A stretch of 64,000 nucleotides of DNA from Rutidosis leptorrhynchoides (GCF_046630445.1 NC_092342.1:80898001-80962000), one strand, 5' to 3'. Positions 1 through 12,340 are shown, counted from the first letter of the stretch. A program made the numbers and translations. The notes: a model not told the origin generated them from the sequence alone.

Positions 1-84
1 ACATATAATTATTAAAATCACTAATTACGCCATACCCAAGGGTACAATGATCATTTCATCTAGGCCCAAAACGCGGGTGTTACA
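1..84 (-). repeat. Start of the 3' LTR of element A (truncated by window)
   Basis: These bases match 5071-5154 with two mismatches and end at the same TGTTACA boundary. Just inside it, at about 85-105 on the minus strand, is a purine-rich AAGGAGGGTAGATT tract, the expected polypurine tract preceding a 3' LTR. Confidence 0.85.
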
Positions 85-1240
85 AATCTACCCTCCTTAA
101 AAGAGATTTCGTCCTCGGAATCGGGTCAACTATGGTCAACAAACCCAAAAATTGTTACTCGAACCGCCAAAACACACGGTTAACTTTATCGATCTTATCC
201 CCGGTACTGACAATATCCACCACAATTGCATAGGGAAATGAGATTCTTGACGTCAATACACTCCTGATACAAAATAATTTGTCACAATCTTCATCGATCA
301 ACGTCCGTTAATCCACTTAAACTCATAAATTACACGATCAAGTCAAATAATCAGAGTTAAATTCATGTTTCTACCCCATTCTGTATCACAAATTTCAAGA
401 TCTGTCATCCAATTCAACTCTTTATACAGTCCACTTTTCCCAATTATCCCAAGCTTAGGCAATAGAATTAGTCATCATGTTAAAATCTGTACCTATATTC
501 ACAAAATTGTCTCTTATGTCAACAGAACTTCACAGGTTATTCGTCTCATGTCCAGTCACATCACAATCCAATATAGCACAGGCCACCTAATTTTCCTTCA
601 ACTTCCCAGAAATTCCGTATGATTTATCACAATATACTTCTGTTGGCCAGACACAAGCATATTATCCTAAATCATACCTTCATTCTGAGTTGCTCGTAAT
701 GGAAAAATTCTACTTGTCTCATTCACTAACTTATGTCCAATCAATCTCCTCAATAAACATTGGTAATTAATTTAACTACTTTATGACTAATCAATCACAA
801 CATCTGTCCAATCGTAGTTACTCAAAACATTGTCCATCAAATGCTCAAATATAATCTACCAACATTAATACACATCCAACAAGCATAGGAAATCGCAACA
901 TATGTTCATCAATGTCAAAAATACGCTCAACTAGCAGTATCATACATCTGTTTAAGTAAAGGAGTTATCCAATCAGCACAGTCCTCTTTACAATAGTGTT
1001 ACTATCATATAATCTCATGTTGACAAAAGTCCACTACATCAGGGTACCCAACACCTCTCTATCCAAGTCACGGTCTTCAATCCCAAAAATTCAACCTAAG
1101 GGTCACCCTTACCCCCACAAAGCACACAAGGTCGCGACCAAACATAAACAACATAACCCAACAAAATAAATCTTACACTACAATCAAGATCTACCAATCT
1201 CCACACACATATATATACACAATCATATACATATATATAA
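85..1240. other. Non-coding 3' internal region of element A
   Basis: About 1.15 kb between the gag stop and the 3' LTR. It is AT-rich with no long open frame and no recognisable pol motif. In an autonomous relative pol would lie here, so this is either the scar of its loss or an unrelated filler. Nothing else was recognised. Confidence 0.6.
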
Positions 1241-2677
1241 CTAAACAATACGAGGATTTTGAAGCATACCTGTATTCACATCATATTCAACATCTGCATC
1301 TGCAACCATCTGATAAGCTCTTGCTATTGCCGTAGATGGATTCTTTCTTTTCTGCCCAACTGGAGAACCAGAGGATCCACCTATTGATCTCGACTGCGCT
1401 CCTGGCCCCGCCCCAGAACCTGATCCTCTTACATACAGACACTGAGCTGACCTATGCCCTACTTGATGACATCTCCAACATACATCCTCTTGGAACGAAC
1501 ACATCCGAATCTCGTGTCCCACAATACCACATCTCAAACATCTTTTGGTTGAATCTGAACAAGGACCACTATGAGATGATCTGCAACTATAACACCAAGA
1601 ATTCTGACTTGATGCTGACCCACTCTGTTCTGACCCACTCTTCTGTTTCAACTTAACAGACTTCTTTGACCTAGAGTCCGAATGACTCATCACCTGATCT
1701 TGTTGTGACATCTCATAACCTACTATTCTATTCCTTGCTGCTCTGATGTCATCCTCTACCATCTTGGCCATAACAAACGCTTGCGATAACGTCGTCGCCA
1801 TCCTAACCATCGTTCTGTACTCTGGTAAAATTATGTTAACAAAGTGCTGAATTCTGGACTGCTCATCTGGAACCCACTGTTGCACAAACCTTAATTTATC
1901 CATATACTGCTCAATCACCTCATCTATCGTCATCTGAGGTGTCATTTTCATTGCCAGAAATTCCGTATTAATTCAATTGAGGTCATAAGATGAACAATAC
2001 TGCTCACAAACTTTACTATAAAATTGTTCCCAAGTAATCATGTTCTCTTGCTCTTTTGATATACTAGAAATAACTGTATCCCACCAAATCATTGCCCTAT
2101 TCTTCAGCATACGACTAACATAAATAACCTGCAATTCTGGTTTGCACTGACATGCCTCAAAAACCTTTTCTATCTCTCTTAACCAGTTAAGGGTTACCAT
2201 TGGGTTAGAACTTCCTGAGTACTCTGGTGGATTACAATTCAGAAACTGTTTGAAGGTACATTTCTTCGGTTATTGAAACGTCGGTATCTGATAAGGGCCC
2301 CACATATGATTTGGGAACTGTTGATTAAACTGAGGTGGCATCTGATACTGTTGAGGAAACTGATACTGAGGTGGTAACCATTGTTGTTGTTGGAAAGCAC
2401 TTCCAGTTTGCTGATACATATTTGGCTGCACCGGATACCCACTAAACATCTGATTCGGTACACTTCCACTTGGATTCACTATTACCTGACTTTGTTCTAA
2501 TTCCCTTATTCGATCATGTGCTTCCTTTAACCGACTTTCTAAATCTAGAATCTGTTCCTGCAGATCCTCTTCTGACACATATCCATCTTCATCTGGGGCT
2601 CTGAATGTTCCGGGGGCTGATGGACCATTTGCGTTTCCTGTATTATCTGTCATATCTGCACTACCACAACAACTCAC
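1241..2677 (-). pseudogene. gag of element A, broken into three frames
   Basis: Retrotransposon capsid/nucleocapsid gene read leftwards. The N-terminal piece (2270-2677, 135 aa) begins MSCCGSADM, has a Leu/Glu-rich coiled-coil stretch and then a Gln/Pro-rich stretch. The middle piece (1973-2200) is a typical gag core with a WLREIEKVFE motif and a conserved Trp-Trp. The C-terminal piece (1241-1951, 236 aa) carries three zinc-knuckle-like motifs: CYSCRSSHSGPC, CLRCGIVGHEIRMC and CWRCHQVGHRSAQC. The last two fit C-x2-C-x4-H-x4-C. Frame breaks lie near 2201-2270 and 1952-1972. The frame ends at NPRIV just where the protease would start in a gag-pol relative. It is probably not translated whole. 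Confidence 0.85.
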
Positions 2678-2825
2678 ACAAACTCTTAGTGGAAAACAAG
2701 TTAGTACCTATCAACTAACGCATGTAATCCCTACATTAACTTAACCCATCCCCTCAGCTATGTTTGACACAACACAAGGTTTGGGAACATGACATTCAAC
2801 ACAATGTACATGCGGCCAAACCTAT

Positions 2826-2837
2826 GCTCTGATACCA
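2826..2837 (-). promoter_or_regulatory. Primer-binding site of element A (initiator tRNA-Met type)
   Basis: On the minus strand the bases read TGGTATCAGAGC, the usual plant primer-binding site complementary to the 3' end of initiator tRNA-Met. It starts three bases after the 5' LTR end. Confidence 0.9.
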
Positions 2838-2840
2838 AGT

Positions 2841-5154
2841 TGTAACACCCTAGATTTTTTTTAAATCACAGCGGAAGACTTAATTTACATAAATACCCTT
2901 AGTTAATTACTTCATTACAAACCACCGGTGTTACATTAAACAACTAGTTACATATTTAAAAAGGTTAAGACATCAGAGTTCGTCTTGTCAAACATATCGT
3001 CAACCCGACTCCCGTCCCTACCAGCACTAATATCCAAAACCTGCAAGGGAGGAGGTGAGGGGGGTTAGCACGAGGCTAAGTGAATGGAATCATCTAACAG
3101 ATCTAGCATACAGTACCAACTTGTACAACTACAGCAACTACAACAATCAATAGCAGGTAACCGGCAACTAACAACTAGCAACTATCAACTAGCAACTATG
3201 CTCCAACTAGAGACTCGGCGGCTTGTACGAGTACACGACCACTAGCTGATCAGTCTAGCATCTACCGAAAGTCCTTACTACTGAATCCCCAGTATAGTAA
3301 ATCCACATGTAGGTAATGCGTCATTCAGCACTATACTCAATAAACAGTAGCCAACTGGACCCAACCACAACAAGGTTGACCTCCCTGAGCTGAACCTAAC
3401 AACAATAGGTTCCAACAGGCAACTACAACTTGTGTATACAACTGTTAAGCAACTACCACTACGAACAACTGTTGCTACGACTAGCATGGCAACTCTACGA
3501 TGATCATTATTACAACATATCTACTAAGCATAGCAACTATAACAGTATAACATAGTAGCACAACTTGCTACTCTATACTACACCTGGGGATAATCCCACT
3601 CACCGATTACCAGCGACAGAAGGTACTCAGAATTCTAATCTTACTGAGCCTTCTCTTCGTCCTTATCACCTGAGAATAGACATAACACAGTCAGTAATCA
3701 TGTCTTGATAACAACTCAACAACAAGACAACAACACCAATACTAAAACCAACACTTAATCACTTTACAATTGGTCTGTCAACTGTACGAGTAACACTATC
3801 ACACGCACATTTGAGAATACTCAACCGTGCGGTTGACAACTCACTCGTACGTTTGGTCTATGACCAAACATCCAACAATGACTCACCTGATCCGTATGGT
3901 TCACTACATGAGTGACCAGTGACTCGTACGAGTCACATCTCAATCGTACGTATCATCACAATCAAAACATAAGTTCCCATCACCACTCACTCGCACGGTT
4001 CACCACACGGTTGACTACCTCAACCGTACGAGTGAAGGCTCACTCGTGCGAGTGATGAAGAACAGTAGCAACAGCTATTTATATGGGTTTCAACCCAAAA
4101 TCACAACAATAAACATCAATACATATACTAAATCAACACCTATAAATATGTAATCACTATATGATAAGTCTACATCATAACTTCAACCCATAACGACACT
4201 CAAAAGCGTGCACAACAAGGCATATACCCTAAAACCCCTTTTTCTGACCAAAATAAATCTGATCCAGTTTCTTAAAAGCTTTCCATTGGAAAGGATTTTT
4301 CATTACGATTCCAACGATACTTGATTCATCAAAAACGGAGCTACGGTTAGAAAGTTATGACCAAAACAAGTTTCCACAAATTCTGACCAGGTGTCACACG
4401 TGTGACTGAGGCCTCACTCGTGCGAGTGAGCCCTCACATGCGCGGTTGACCCAAAAAAGTGTGGTCACTCGTACGAGTGACCTGTCAAAAGTGTGGGTGC
4501 TGATGAACACCTACAACTCGCTGTTTTCGCGTTTTTTGACCCCAAAACATGATTTTTGCTCAATCTGGTCATGAAACTACTTCAAAAACATCATATATCA
4601 TATAACAACTATATAACATATATCTAACATCAATTAAGCATAACAAACACATTTCATGAAAATTCAAGCATCAAAACTCACTTTTATTCAAGAACATAAA
4701 AACCCAATTCTTAAGAAATCAAACAATGATTCAATCTTACAAACCTGGATAGATGATCACTAAGAAGTAACAATTCAATCCTTAAAGCTTCTTGATCCAA
4801 TTCCACACTTGAATTAGATTAGGGTTTGAGAGTGATAAATGTTAGGTACGGTGTTCTTGATTTAATTTTGGGAAAAAATGGAAGAATAGTCTGGAAACAG
4901 GCTTATAAATGGGTTAAAACCCATACCCCATAACACACGGGTATTTATCAGTTATCTGATATCTTTCGTACTTCGTTAGGAGGCCCTAACGGAGTTCAAA
5001 TTCAACAAACGAAACTGTTCTGTGACCCTTATCACAAACTGGTCTCAACTAAACAATCAAATAATTATAAACATATAATTATTAAAATCACTAATTACGC
5101 CATACCCAAGGGTACAATGGTCATTTCATCTAGGCCCAAAATGCGGGTGTTACA
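2841..5154 (-). repeat. 5' LTR of element A, 2314 bp
   Basis: The LTR has TG...CA ends, with a primer-binding site adjacent on its left. It is packed with short CG-containing palindromes related to CACTCGTACGAGTG at about 3780-4055 and 4390-4485. The ORFs predicted inside it have no family resemblance and are not taken as genes. Confidence 0.85.
4074..4083 (-). promoter_or_regulatory. Candidate TATA box in the element A LTR
   Basis: The minus strand reads TATAAATAGC. It is a plausible RNA polymerase II TATA box about 1.07 kb into the LTR, directed toward gag. Palindromic CG motifs lie on both sides. Only the motif and its orientation support it. Confidence 0.4.
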
Positions 5155-5400
5155 TTTAGTATCAGGAGCAAGGTATTTGTTAATGACTTCAGCAGATACT
5201 GAATCATTTGGATTCTTTGAAGGCAGGTTTAGTCTTTGTAATTTATCCACAGCCTCCTTCATACTTTGCTCAATCCGTTTTCCATTTCCAAATCTTCTCT
5301 TTTTTTTCTTCTGAGCTTTGCCAACACACTATTCTTTATCATCAAACTTTTGGCTGTTAAGGTCGTTTACAGTTTTTGCTGCTTCACCAGCATTCAAAGT
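5155..5400 (-). pseudogene. Poly(A)-binding protein fragment, interrupted by element A
   Basis: Read leftwards from about 5400, the frame gives NAGEAAKTVNDLN, KFDDKE, a stop, CVGKAQKKKKRRFGN, RIEQSMKEAVDKLQ and NPNDSVSAE. This follows the end of the third RRM and the linker to the fourth RRM of plant cytoplasmic poly(A)-binding proteins, where the known family has DDKEW-YVGKAQKK and EQSMKE. The expected Trp codon TGG is TAG here, a nonsense change. The match stops exactly at the element A boundary, so A probably inserted into it, with the rest outside the window. Introns, promoter and flanking RRMs are not seen. It is either a retro-pseudogene or a piece carried by neighbouring element E. Confidence 0.65.
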
Positions 5401-5800
5401 TATCATAACCGAATCGTCGATTATCAATCCGAGGTGTTTTCAAAAGTTTGAAGGGTTTGCATGAAGATTGTAATTGTCAAGATACATATGATGTTCTAGA
5501 ATTTTGAATGATACAAATATTTTTTCTGGGTTTATGAATAGAAGTGATGTTCTAACACAATTTTGAAGTCAAAGTATAGCTTTGAAAGATGTAAGAATCT
5601 AAGAGTGATGTTTTCTGTTAAATCTTGGCTTGGATTCTGATTTTTCAAAATCAAAATATGTAATCAAATTTGAATGCGAATGGTTGTTTTGATTTCTAGG
5701 AAAGAATGTATATCGTTGTGAAGTAGTGAGTATAGTTGATGATTTGCTTAATCAAAATTTAATAATGTAACATATCAATTGTGAATTCATATATCTTTCA

Positions 5801-5817
5801 GGTATTACCTACCCGTT
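5801..5817 (-). promoter_or_regulatory. Internal polypurine-tract-like motif in element E
   Basis: The minus strand reads AACGGGTAGGTAATACC. Its first 12 bases equal the motif that forms the true polypurine tract of elements B and D just before their 3' LTRs. See the matching sites at 11410, 27099 and 45936. Confidence 0.6.
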
Positions 5818-6469
5818 AAAAGTTTCACAAGTAATATTTTGTACCCGAGAATTTTATTACAGTCTTTATGAAAATATAAGTATGTATATTTTCTTCAGAT
5901 GTAATACAGATTTAATGAGTTAATATCATATTAAGCTCATTTGATTTTCAGCTGGATCAGAAATGAATAATCTCTAAAACATTAAAGATTTAATAATCTT
6001 CGCGGAGTATTTCACTAATGTAATCAATACTTGTTATTCAGTTTTAGTGATATTTCCTTAGTGAATCATGTTGGTGCTTATGGAACTCTTGCTAACTTTG
6101 CAAAGTACAAATGATGTTTTCTAGAAAGTTTCGAGTACATCGAAAATGAAAGTGTAAAATTAAACGTGTAATTGAATAATACACTTAGTTTATTATGAAA
6201 AGGAATTCATTGAATTTGAAACAGAGATTGTAATTAACGATGGTTATGTCGTTAATGAAGGATGTACATCATTGCATATTAGTAATATGAAGTAACCGAG
6301 TAGTACGTACCAGTTAAGATTCACACGTAATAGCTTAGTACAAAAAGATTTATTTTGATTTCAAAATTCATATATATTAAATATACATATAATTTCTTCA
6401 GGAGAAATGATTTAATACTTCATATCTCGTTGAAACAATATACGCGTTGTTGATTTGTGACGATGTTGG

Positions 6470-7430
6470 TGATTACGGAATTGGCGGAACTTGTAGTGCT
6501 ACAGGTTTTGCCGGTGTTGGTGATACTGACGGTACTGTTGATGCTGCTGGTAAAACAAGTCTAGCTTGTAAATCGTGCACCATTCCAGTCAGGGTTTCTA
6601 CTCTTCCTTCTATCATTTCGGTCCACTCATCTGATTTAAGATTATGGCTGGAATAGATAATTTCTAAGACTTTAGATATTACATAATCGCCGCAGAATAT
6701 TTCTCCAATGAAGTTATGAATCAATACTTCATTGGTTATTGTTGTTGGTACTCCTTGGTATCTATGGTGAGTATGACGTTGATGCTCAAGGTACAAATTG
6801 TGATGTTGAAGTGTGGGATGTGGATGTTGTTGGTGGTGGTGGTGATGGTACTGTTGGTGTTGCTGATGGTGGTACTGTTGCTGCCGGTGCTGCTGCTGGT
6901 GCTTGTAACCTTTGCACCATATTCTCCAAAGCCACTACCCGAGCGCGAAGCTCGTTGACTTCTTCTATTACACCGGGATGATTGTCGGTTCGGACGAGCG
7001 GATGAATGAGATCTAGAATGTGAGATAGTATATAATCATGATGAGATACTCTAGAAATGAGAGAGAAAATGGTATTACGAACAGGTTCACCTGTAAGTGC
7101 TTCAGGTTCTTCGCCAAGAGGGCAATGTAGTGGATGGAAGGGATCGCCTTCTTCTTATCTCCAATGATTAAGTAGACTACGAACCTATCCCCAATTCATC
7201 CAGAATAGATGATGGCTAATTGGTTGATCCATTCCGGTTACACTGTCTTCGGAGTTTAAGTGAATATCCATATCGGAATAGCTGTCGGAGTTTAAGGAAT
7301 TTGAACTAGATAGTGATCCATCTTGTATAATCAGGGAATTGATTTTGATATGAGATAGATTATAGGATTTAGTTTGGTATTCTCCGATACATAATTTACA
7401 TATGTATATATAATACCAAAATCCCATAAG
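6470..7430 (-). pseudogene. gag-like N-terminal region of element E, broken
   Basis: From 7430 leftwards, a Ser/Asp-rich stretch (NSDSYSDMDIHLNSEDSV) is followed after a break by DPFHPLHCPLGEEPEALTG, a helical stretch, NELRARVVALENMVQRLQAP (a short coiled coil) and an Ala/Pro/Thr-rich tail. A second coiled coil, EGRVETLTGMVHDLQARL, follows near 6570-6640. Element F has a clear homologue of the first part. Stops and frame shifts separate the pieces. The domain order suggests a gag or pre-gag protein, but I do not recognise a named domain. Confidence 0.5.
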
Positions 7431-7692
7431 TTACGGAGAAATTTTCGGAAAGTGTAAGACAGAGTTTACTGTAATAGATATGCTTAAGATACGAAATTTG
7501 TCTATACACTATCTATGCAATCAATGCAGTAAAACATGTCTTAGGCTTAAGATAATAACAGGTAATTTCTGACAAGAAATAATAAGCAAAACTCGGTAAA
7601 AACAGATACGGTCATAGTCCAGACTCACTAATGCATCCTAACAATTACCAGTTAAACACACTAATGCAAATTCTGGTTTCCTATGACCTCAA

Positions 7693-7704
7693 GCTCTGAT
7701 ACCA
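7693..7704 (-). promoter_or_regulatory. Primer-binding site of element E
   Basis: The minus strand reads TGGTATCAGAGC, the initiator tRNA-Met type, two bases inside the LTR end at 7707. Confidence 0.85.
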
Positions 7705-9625
7705 ACTGTGATGATCCTTCTAAATCCCTTTGGATGAATACATCATTCATTGATTTCATAGTGAGGTTTTGACCTCTATATGATACGTTTTGTAAACATT
7801 GCATTCTTTTCTAAAGGTACACAATAAATGAATATCAATTTCTAAGGTTTTCAACATTTGATGATTTCTACATATAGACAATCACCATAAATAATAGTTT
7901 ACCATAATACATTCGTTGACAATGCAGTCAAAATAAGATACACGGTAATGATTTTGTGAATGCAAAGTTTTCTTGAATAAAGCATGTATGACTCCATGAA
8001 CATAGCTTGTATCACATATAAGCAAACAGCGAAAGACTTCTAGAAACCTGAGAATAAACATGCTTAAAAGTGTCAACACAAATGTTGGTGAGTTCATAGT
8101 TTTAATGTTAGGCATAATCTGTATATAAAGGTGAATCACAAGTTTTCAGTTGTTTCATCCAGAAATGTTTATCAAAATATTCTACGAAATTGAGCAAACT
8201 GGTAACTAAACTTAAAGTATATATAATTTATACCCTTTGTATAATCATCTTAATAATACACGCAAACCAACGTGTACGCTCCTCAAATAGCATACGTCCA
8301 TTAAAAGGCTAGTGCTCTAGCTCGGACGGGGATATCAAGCCCTATGGATCCATATACTACTACTCGCGCCCACCAGTTCTTATAATCGGCAGTTACTAGT
8401 TACCAAAGCTAAGGGATTTTTGGTTCAAACTCGGTGTAGAATTTAGTATGTACTTGTATCCATTGCGTTTAAAATAAAGTGCATGTATTCTCAGCCCAAA
8501 AATATAGATTGCAAAAGCAATTAAAAAGGGAACAAATGAAACTCACCTTAACAGCACATAAAGTAATTCACCGGAATGTGACCGAAACTCGAAATGTAAA
8601 ATAACCGTAGATCTCAACCTAGAGAACATATATTGGTCAATACATGTCTAACAAATTAGGTCTGGTCATAGTGTATCACAATCCTAATGCTCGAGACCGA
8701 CATACAAAAGTTAACAAAAGTCATCTCAAAAGTTAACCTTACCCAATATGATCTTTAAATCTATACATGTCTATTAACATAATATAAGTCTTGATAATTG
8801 AACGAATTTATAGTTTGTCAAACTCAAAATATTATTTATTTCAGGAGCTATATTATATTTGAATTATCACGGCAATCGAACATATTTTATTATTTCACAT
8901 AGTTTTCCAATACTTGTAAAATCAGATTGTAGTGTTTATAAAGATTTATAACATGATAAGACAATCAACTTTGACAATTGCTCAACAAGACGAGACGTGC
9001 CTTATATAGAAATTCATTTACTCGATTAGTAATATTTAAAAATTCAATTTATCAATCTCATAGACAAGTTGTTTAAATATTAATTTACAGTTTCAAACAC
9101 AATTTCATTTAACGTTAACCATAATTCAGTTGACCATATCTTTTAATCCGTTCATCGAAATCACGCGATTTCTAAATGAAAAGTTAATAATTTTTCGCTA
9201 GCTTTCCAACGACATGCATATATTATTCCTTATCTCAACCGCATATGTAACTAATTCAGAATTCAACATAACTTATCTAATGGCAATATCAAAAGTACAA
9301 GCATGCATAATCCTATATACTCGAGCACTAGTCAGGGATACACTATTAATATATAAAAATTAAACTACGAGTACTCACGTATCAATATTGAGATTCAATA
9401 TTGAAGGAAAGGTACGTAGACGCAACGGAGATGTTAAACACTAGATTGACCTCACGAGAATACCCATGAACATTACCCATCACCTCCATAGCTATAACCC
9501 ATAATTTCCTTAGCCCTATCCTACTCGGAAACCAGTTTTGAAATTACTCGCTCATGACCTCGTCGTAGTATTTTATGTATAATAATAATACTACTACTAA
9601 TATTAATGCGATCATAATATTACTC

Positions 9626-9627
<2 letters not shown>

Positions 9628-9704
<77 letters not shown>
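9628..9704. repeat. (TAA)n microsatellite
   Basis: About 77 bp of uninterrupted TAA/AAT repeat within the element E LTR. It produces a spurious poly-Ile reading frame on the minus strand. Confidence 0.95.
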
Positions 9705-9707
<3 letters not shown>

Positions 9708-9765
9708 TAAATATATACGGAGTAATAAGATATATGTGTGTGCAAACTGAGTGAAATGAATCGAG

Positions 9766-9843
9766 TTTTATAGAGTGGTCGTGTCTCAAATGGTCATGCG
9801 GTCGCATGACATATCAATACATTCCCCATGCGATCGCATGGGG
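9766..9843 (-). promoter_or_regulatory. Candidate LTR promoter of element E: TATA box with upstream palindromes
   Basis: On the minus strand CTATAAAA (9766-9773) lies downstream of two CG-centred palindromes. CCCCATGCGATCGCATGGGG at 9824-9843 is perfect, and TCATGCGGTCGCATGA at 9794-9809 is nearly so. The palindromes are about 20-70 bp upstream of the TATA box, where transcription-factor sites usually lie. This is inferred from layout only. Confidence 0.45.
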
Positions 9844-10260
9844 ACTTCTTACAGCTCACAAAGCTTAACTTTTACCTGCCGACACTCAATTATACATATG
9901 ATACGCTTATTTATATATTATTTAATATATAATATATTTAATCTTTAGAATTAATTAAATATTATATTATATTTACGTGCATAGTAAAAATGTAATTTTT
10001 GTTCAAGTGACTCGTACGTTGTCACTCGACTCATGTACCACTTTCGGTTTTTCGAACGCACTTTCGTACGTTTAGAAAACTAGCCTTTTATGTTACGCGA
10101 CGTGTACCCTTATTAATAATTTGACTTACTCATCAAAAAATTATCTTATAAAAAATGTAACTTATAAAATTGAGCATTATGATCATTTGCTTCTATAAAT
10201 CAGTGGCTCGTTCTTTATCAAAATATATTATTTTAAATCAGGACGTTTTGTGACTAAGTT

Positions 10261-10362
<102 letters not shown>

Positions 10363-11409
10363 GAATTGTAAATTTGTATGTAATATTTATGTTTGAAATA
10401 TTTATCTAATGATATAAAGATAAAGTTTAAATTTGTTCGGAAATTTTCGGGTCGTCACACACAGATACATGTTAAAATTTTACTCAGGTTCCGAGAGTTT
10501 TCTGGTGCATAACTATATGCTTAAATCTTTCCTTCCGTAGATGAAGTGCGGTTGGGTCATCCTCTCGATTGAGGTGTTTTCAAGAATCATGAAAGGTTTG
10601 AACGCAGATTGTAATCGTCAAGATACAAATGAGGTTTAAGATGAGATCAAGTGGCAAACTTGAAGAAATGTTTAGTTTCATATGTTATAATTAATATTTT
10701 AATTCATTTTAATTGTCCAATGTTATTAGTCCACAGTCGATAGTCCACAATTAACAGTCCAATAATTCATATATAGTTTAATATATAATATTCGAATTAA
10801 TTAATACGTATCGTGACCCGTGTACATGTCCCAGACTCGATCACAACTCAAAGTATATATATTATTTAAGAATCAACCTCAACCCTGTATAGCTAACTCG
10901 AACATTACTGCATATAGAGTGTCTATGGTGATTCCAAATAATATATATAGATGCGTCGATATGATATGTCAAAACCTTGTATACGTGTACCGATATTTAA
11001 AGTGCGTAAAATAAATAACAAAAATTAAATGACAATAAATAATATTGCGAGAATTAAAATTACGATAAATAAATTGCGATAAATAAATTGCGATAAATAA
11101 AATGTAATACGGAATTAACAGTTAGCTAGGAATAGTTAGCTAGGATTTTGTTAGCGTGGATTCTTAGCAAAATTTCTCATAGTTAATTTGTGTGTTTCTA
11201 ACAAATTTTATTTTGTCCAATGTTTTCTTCATTATGCCACTTGTTGGATTCTGATAGGTCAAAATCCAAATATGAAATTGAATGAAAATGGTTATTCTGC
11301 GGTGAACGGATACGTATATCTGTGGGTGTAAGTAGGATAGTAAATGACTGTTGAATCAGATTCTAAGAATGTACAGTGTAACTTATTAATGTGAAATCTA
11401 AATATTTCT

Positions 11410-11428
11410 CGGGTATTACCTACCCGCT
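11410..11428 (-). promoter_or_regulatory. Internal polypurine-tract-like motif in element F
   Basis: The minus strand reads AGCGGGTAGGTAATACCCG, with inverted CGGGTA and TACCCG arms. It differs by one base from the AACGGGTAGGTA core shared by elements B, D and E. Confidence 0.55.
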
Positions 11429-11779
11429 AAAATATTTTCACCATTAATCGTTTGTACAAAAGAATTTATAATTACAATCTTTATGAAAATATACTTACAT
11501 ATATATTCTCTTCAGATGTAATCATGGATTTAATGAGTCAATATGATATTAAACTCATTAGATTTACCGTTACAAAAAGAATATATAATCTCTAGAACAT
11601 TAGGGATTACATAATCGTCATGTCGTACGAGGATAAATGATGTAGAACGTCATGTAGAACGATGATTATGCTCGAGGTACAGATTGTGATGTTGAGGCGT
11701 GTGTTGTTGTGGCTTGTGTTGTTGCTGGTGGTACTGTTGATGTCATTGATGTTGTTGAAGCTGGTACATTTTACACCAT

Positions 11780-12340
11780 ATTTTCCAAGGCTACAACTCT
11801 GGCGCGAAGCTCGTTGACTTTATTACTTCGGGATGATTGTCGGTTAGAACGAGCGGATGAATAAGGTTTAGAAATGTGGATAGAATATAATCGTGACGAG
11901 CTACCCTGGAAATAAGCGAGAAAATGGTGTTTTGGATTGGTTCGCCGGTGAATGCTTCAGGTTCTTCGCCCAGAGGACAATATGGTGGATGAAAGGGATC
12001 GCTTCTTCTTGTCTCCATTGATTAAGTAGACTACGAACTCATCAGATGAATTGGGATGGCTGATTGATTAAATCATTCTGGTGACACCGCTTTCGGAGCT
12101 TAGGTGAATATCCATGTCGGAATAGCTGTCGGAATAACTATCGGAATAGCTATCGAAATCTGAGGGACTCGAACTGGTTGAGGGATTCATCTCGTACGAT
12201 CAGATGAAGGATTTTCGATAAGAAATAGATTATAGGATGTAGATTAGTACCCTGCAATACATAATTTACATATGCATATATAATACTCAAATCCCATAAG
12301 TTATGAAGGAATCTACAGAAGCTGTCAGGCAAAGGTAACA
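11780..12340 (-). pseudogene. gag-like N-terminal region of element F, broken
   Basis: The piece at 11791-12018 begins METRRSDPFHPPYCPLGEEPE and is a close match to the element E piece (DPFHPLHCPLGEEPEALTG). It is followed by the same helical stretch with ISRV, HDYIL and TDNHPEV. The frame then shifts; the coiled-coil part seen in E is partly recognisable left of 11800. A 63-aa frame at 12150-12341 upstream covers the serine-rich part. No zinc knuckle or pol is present. Confidence 0.5.

Larger units (their letters stand above)
1..5154 (-). mobile_element. Element A: gag-only Ty3/gypsy-type LTR retrotransposon, 3' end outside window
   Basis: The element reads on the minus strand. Its 5' LTR is 2841-5154, and the start of its 3' LTR is 1-84, cut by the window edge. 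The LTRs begin TGTAACACCC and end GGTGTTACA. Between them lie only about 2.76 kb: a primer-binding site, a broken gag and about 1.15 kb without coding sequence. No protease, reverse transcriptase, RNase H or integrase is present. This is the structure of the non-autonomous class known as TR-GAG (terminal-repeat elements with GAG). The 84 comparable LTR bases differ at two positions (50/5120 and 72/5142), so the insertion is fairly recent. The target duplication cannot be tested because the other end is outside the window. Confidence 0.85.

Noticed and set aside
6716-6981. Val/Leu-rich ORFs resembling a membrane protein
   Set aside because: Shadow of the Ala/Pro/Thr-rich coding strand of the element E gag-like region.
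9544-9807. 87-residue poly-Ile ORF
   Set aside because: Produced by the TAA microsatellite in the element E LTR.
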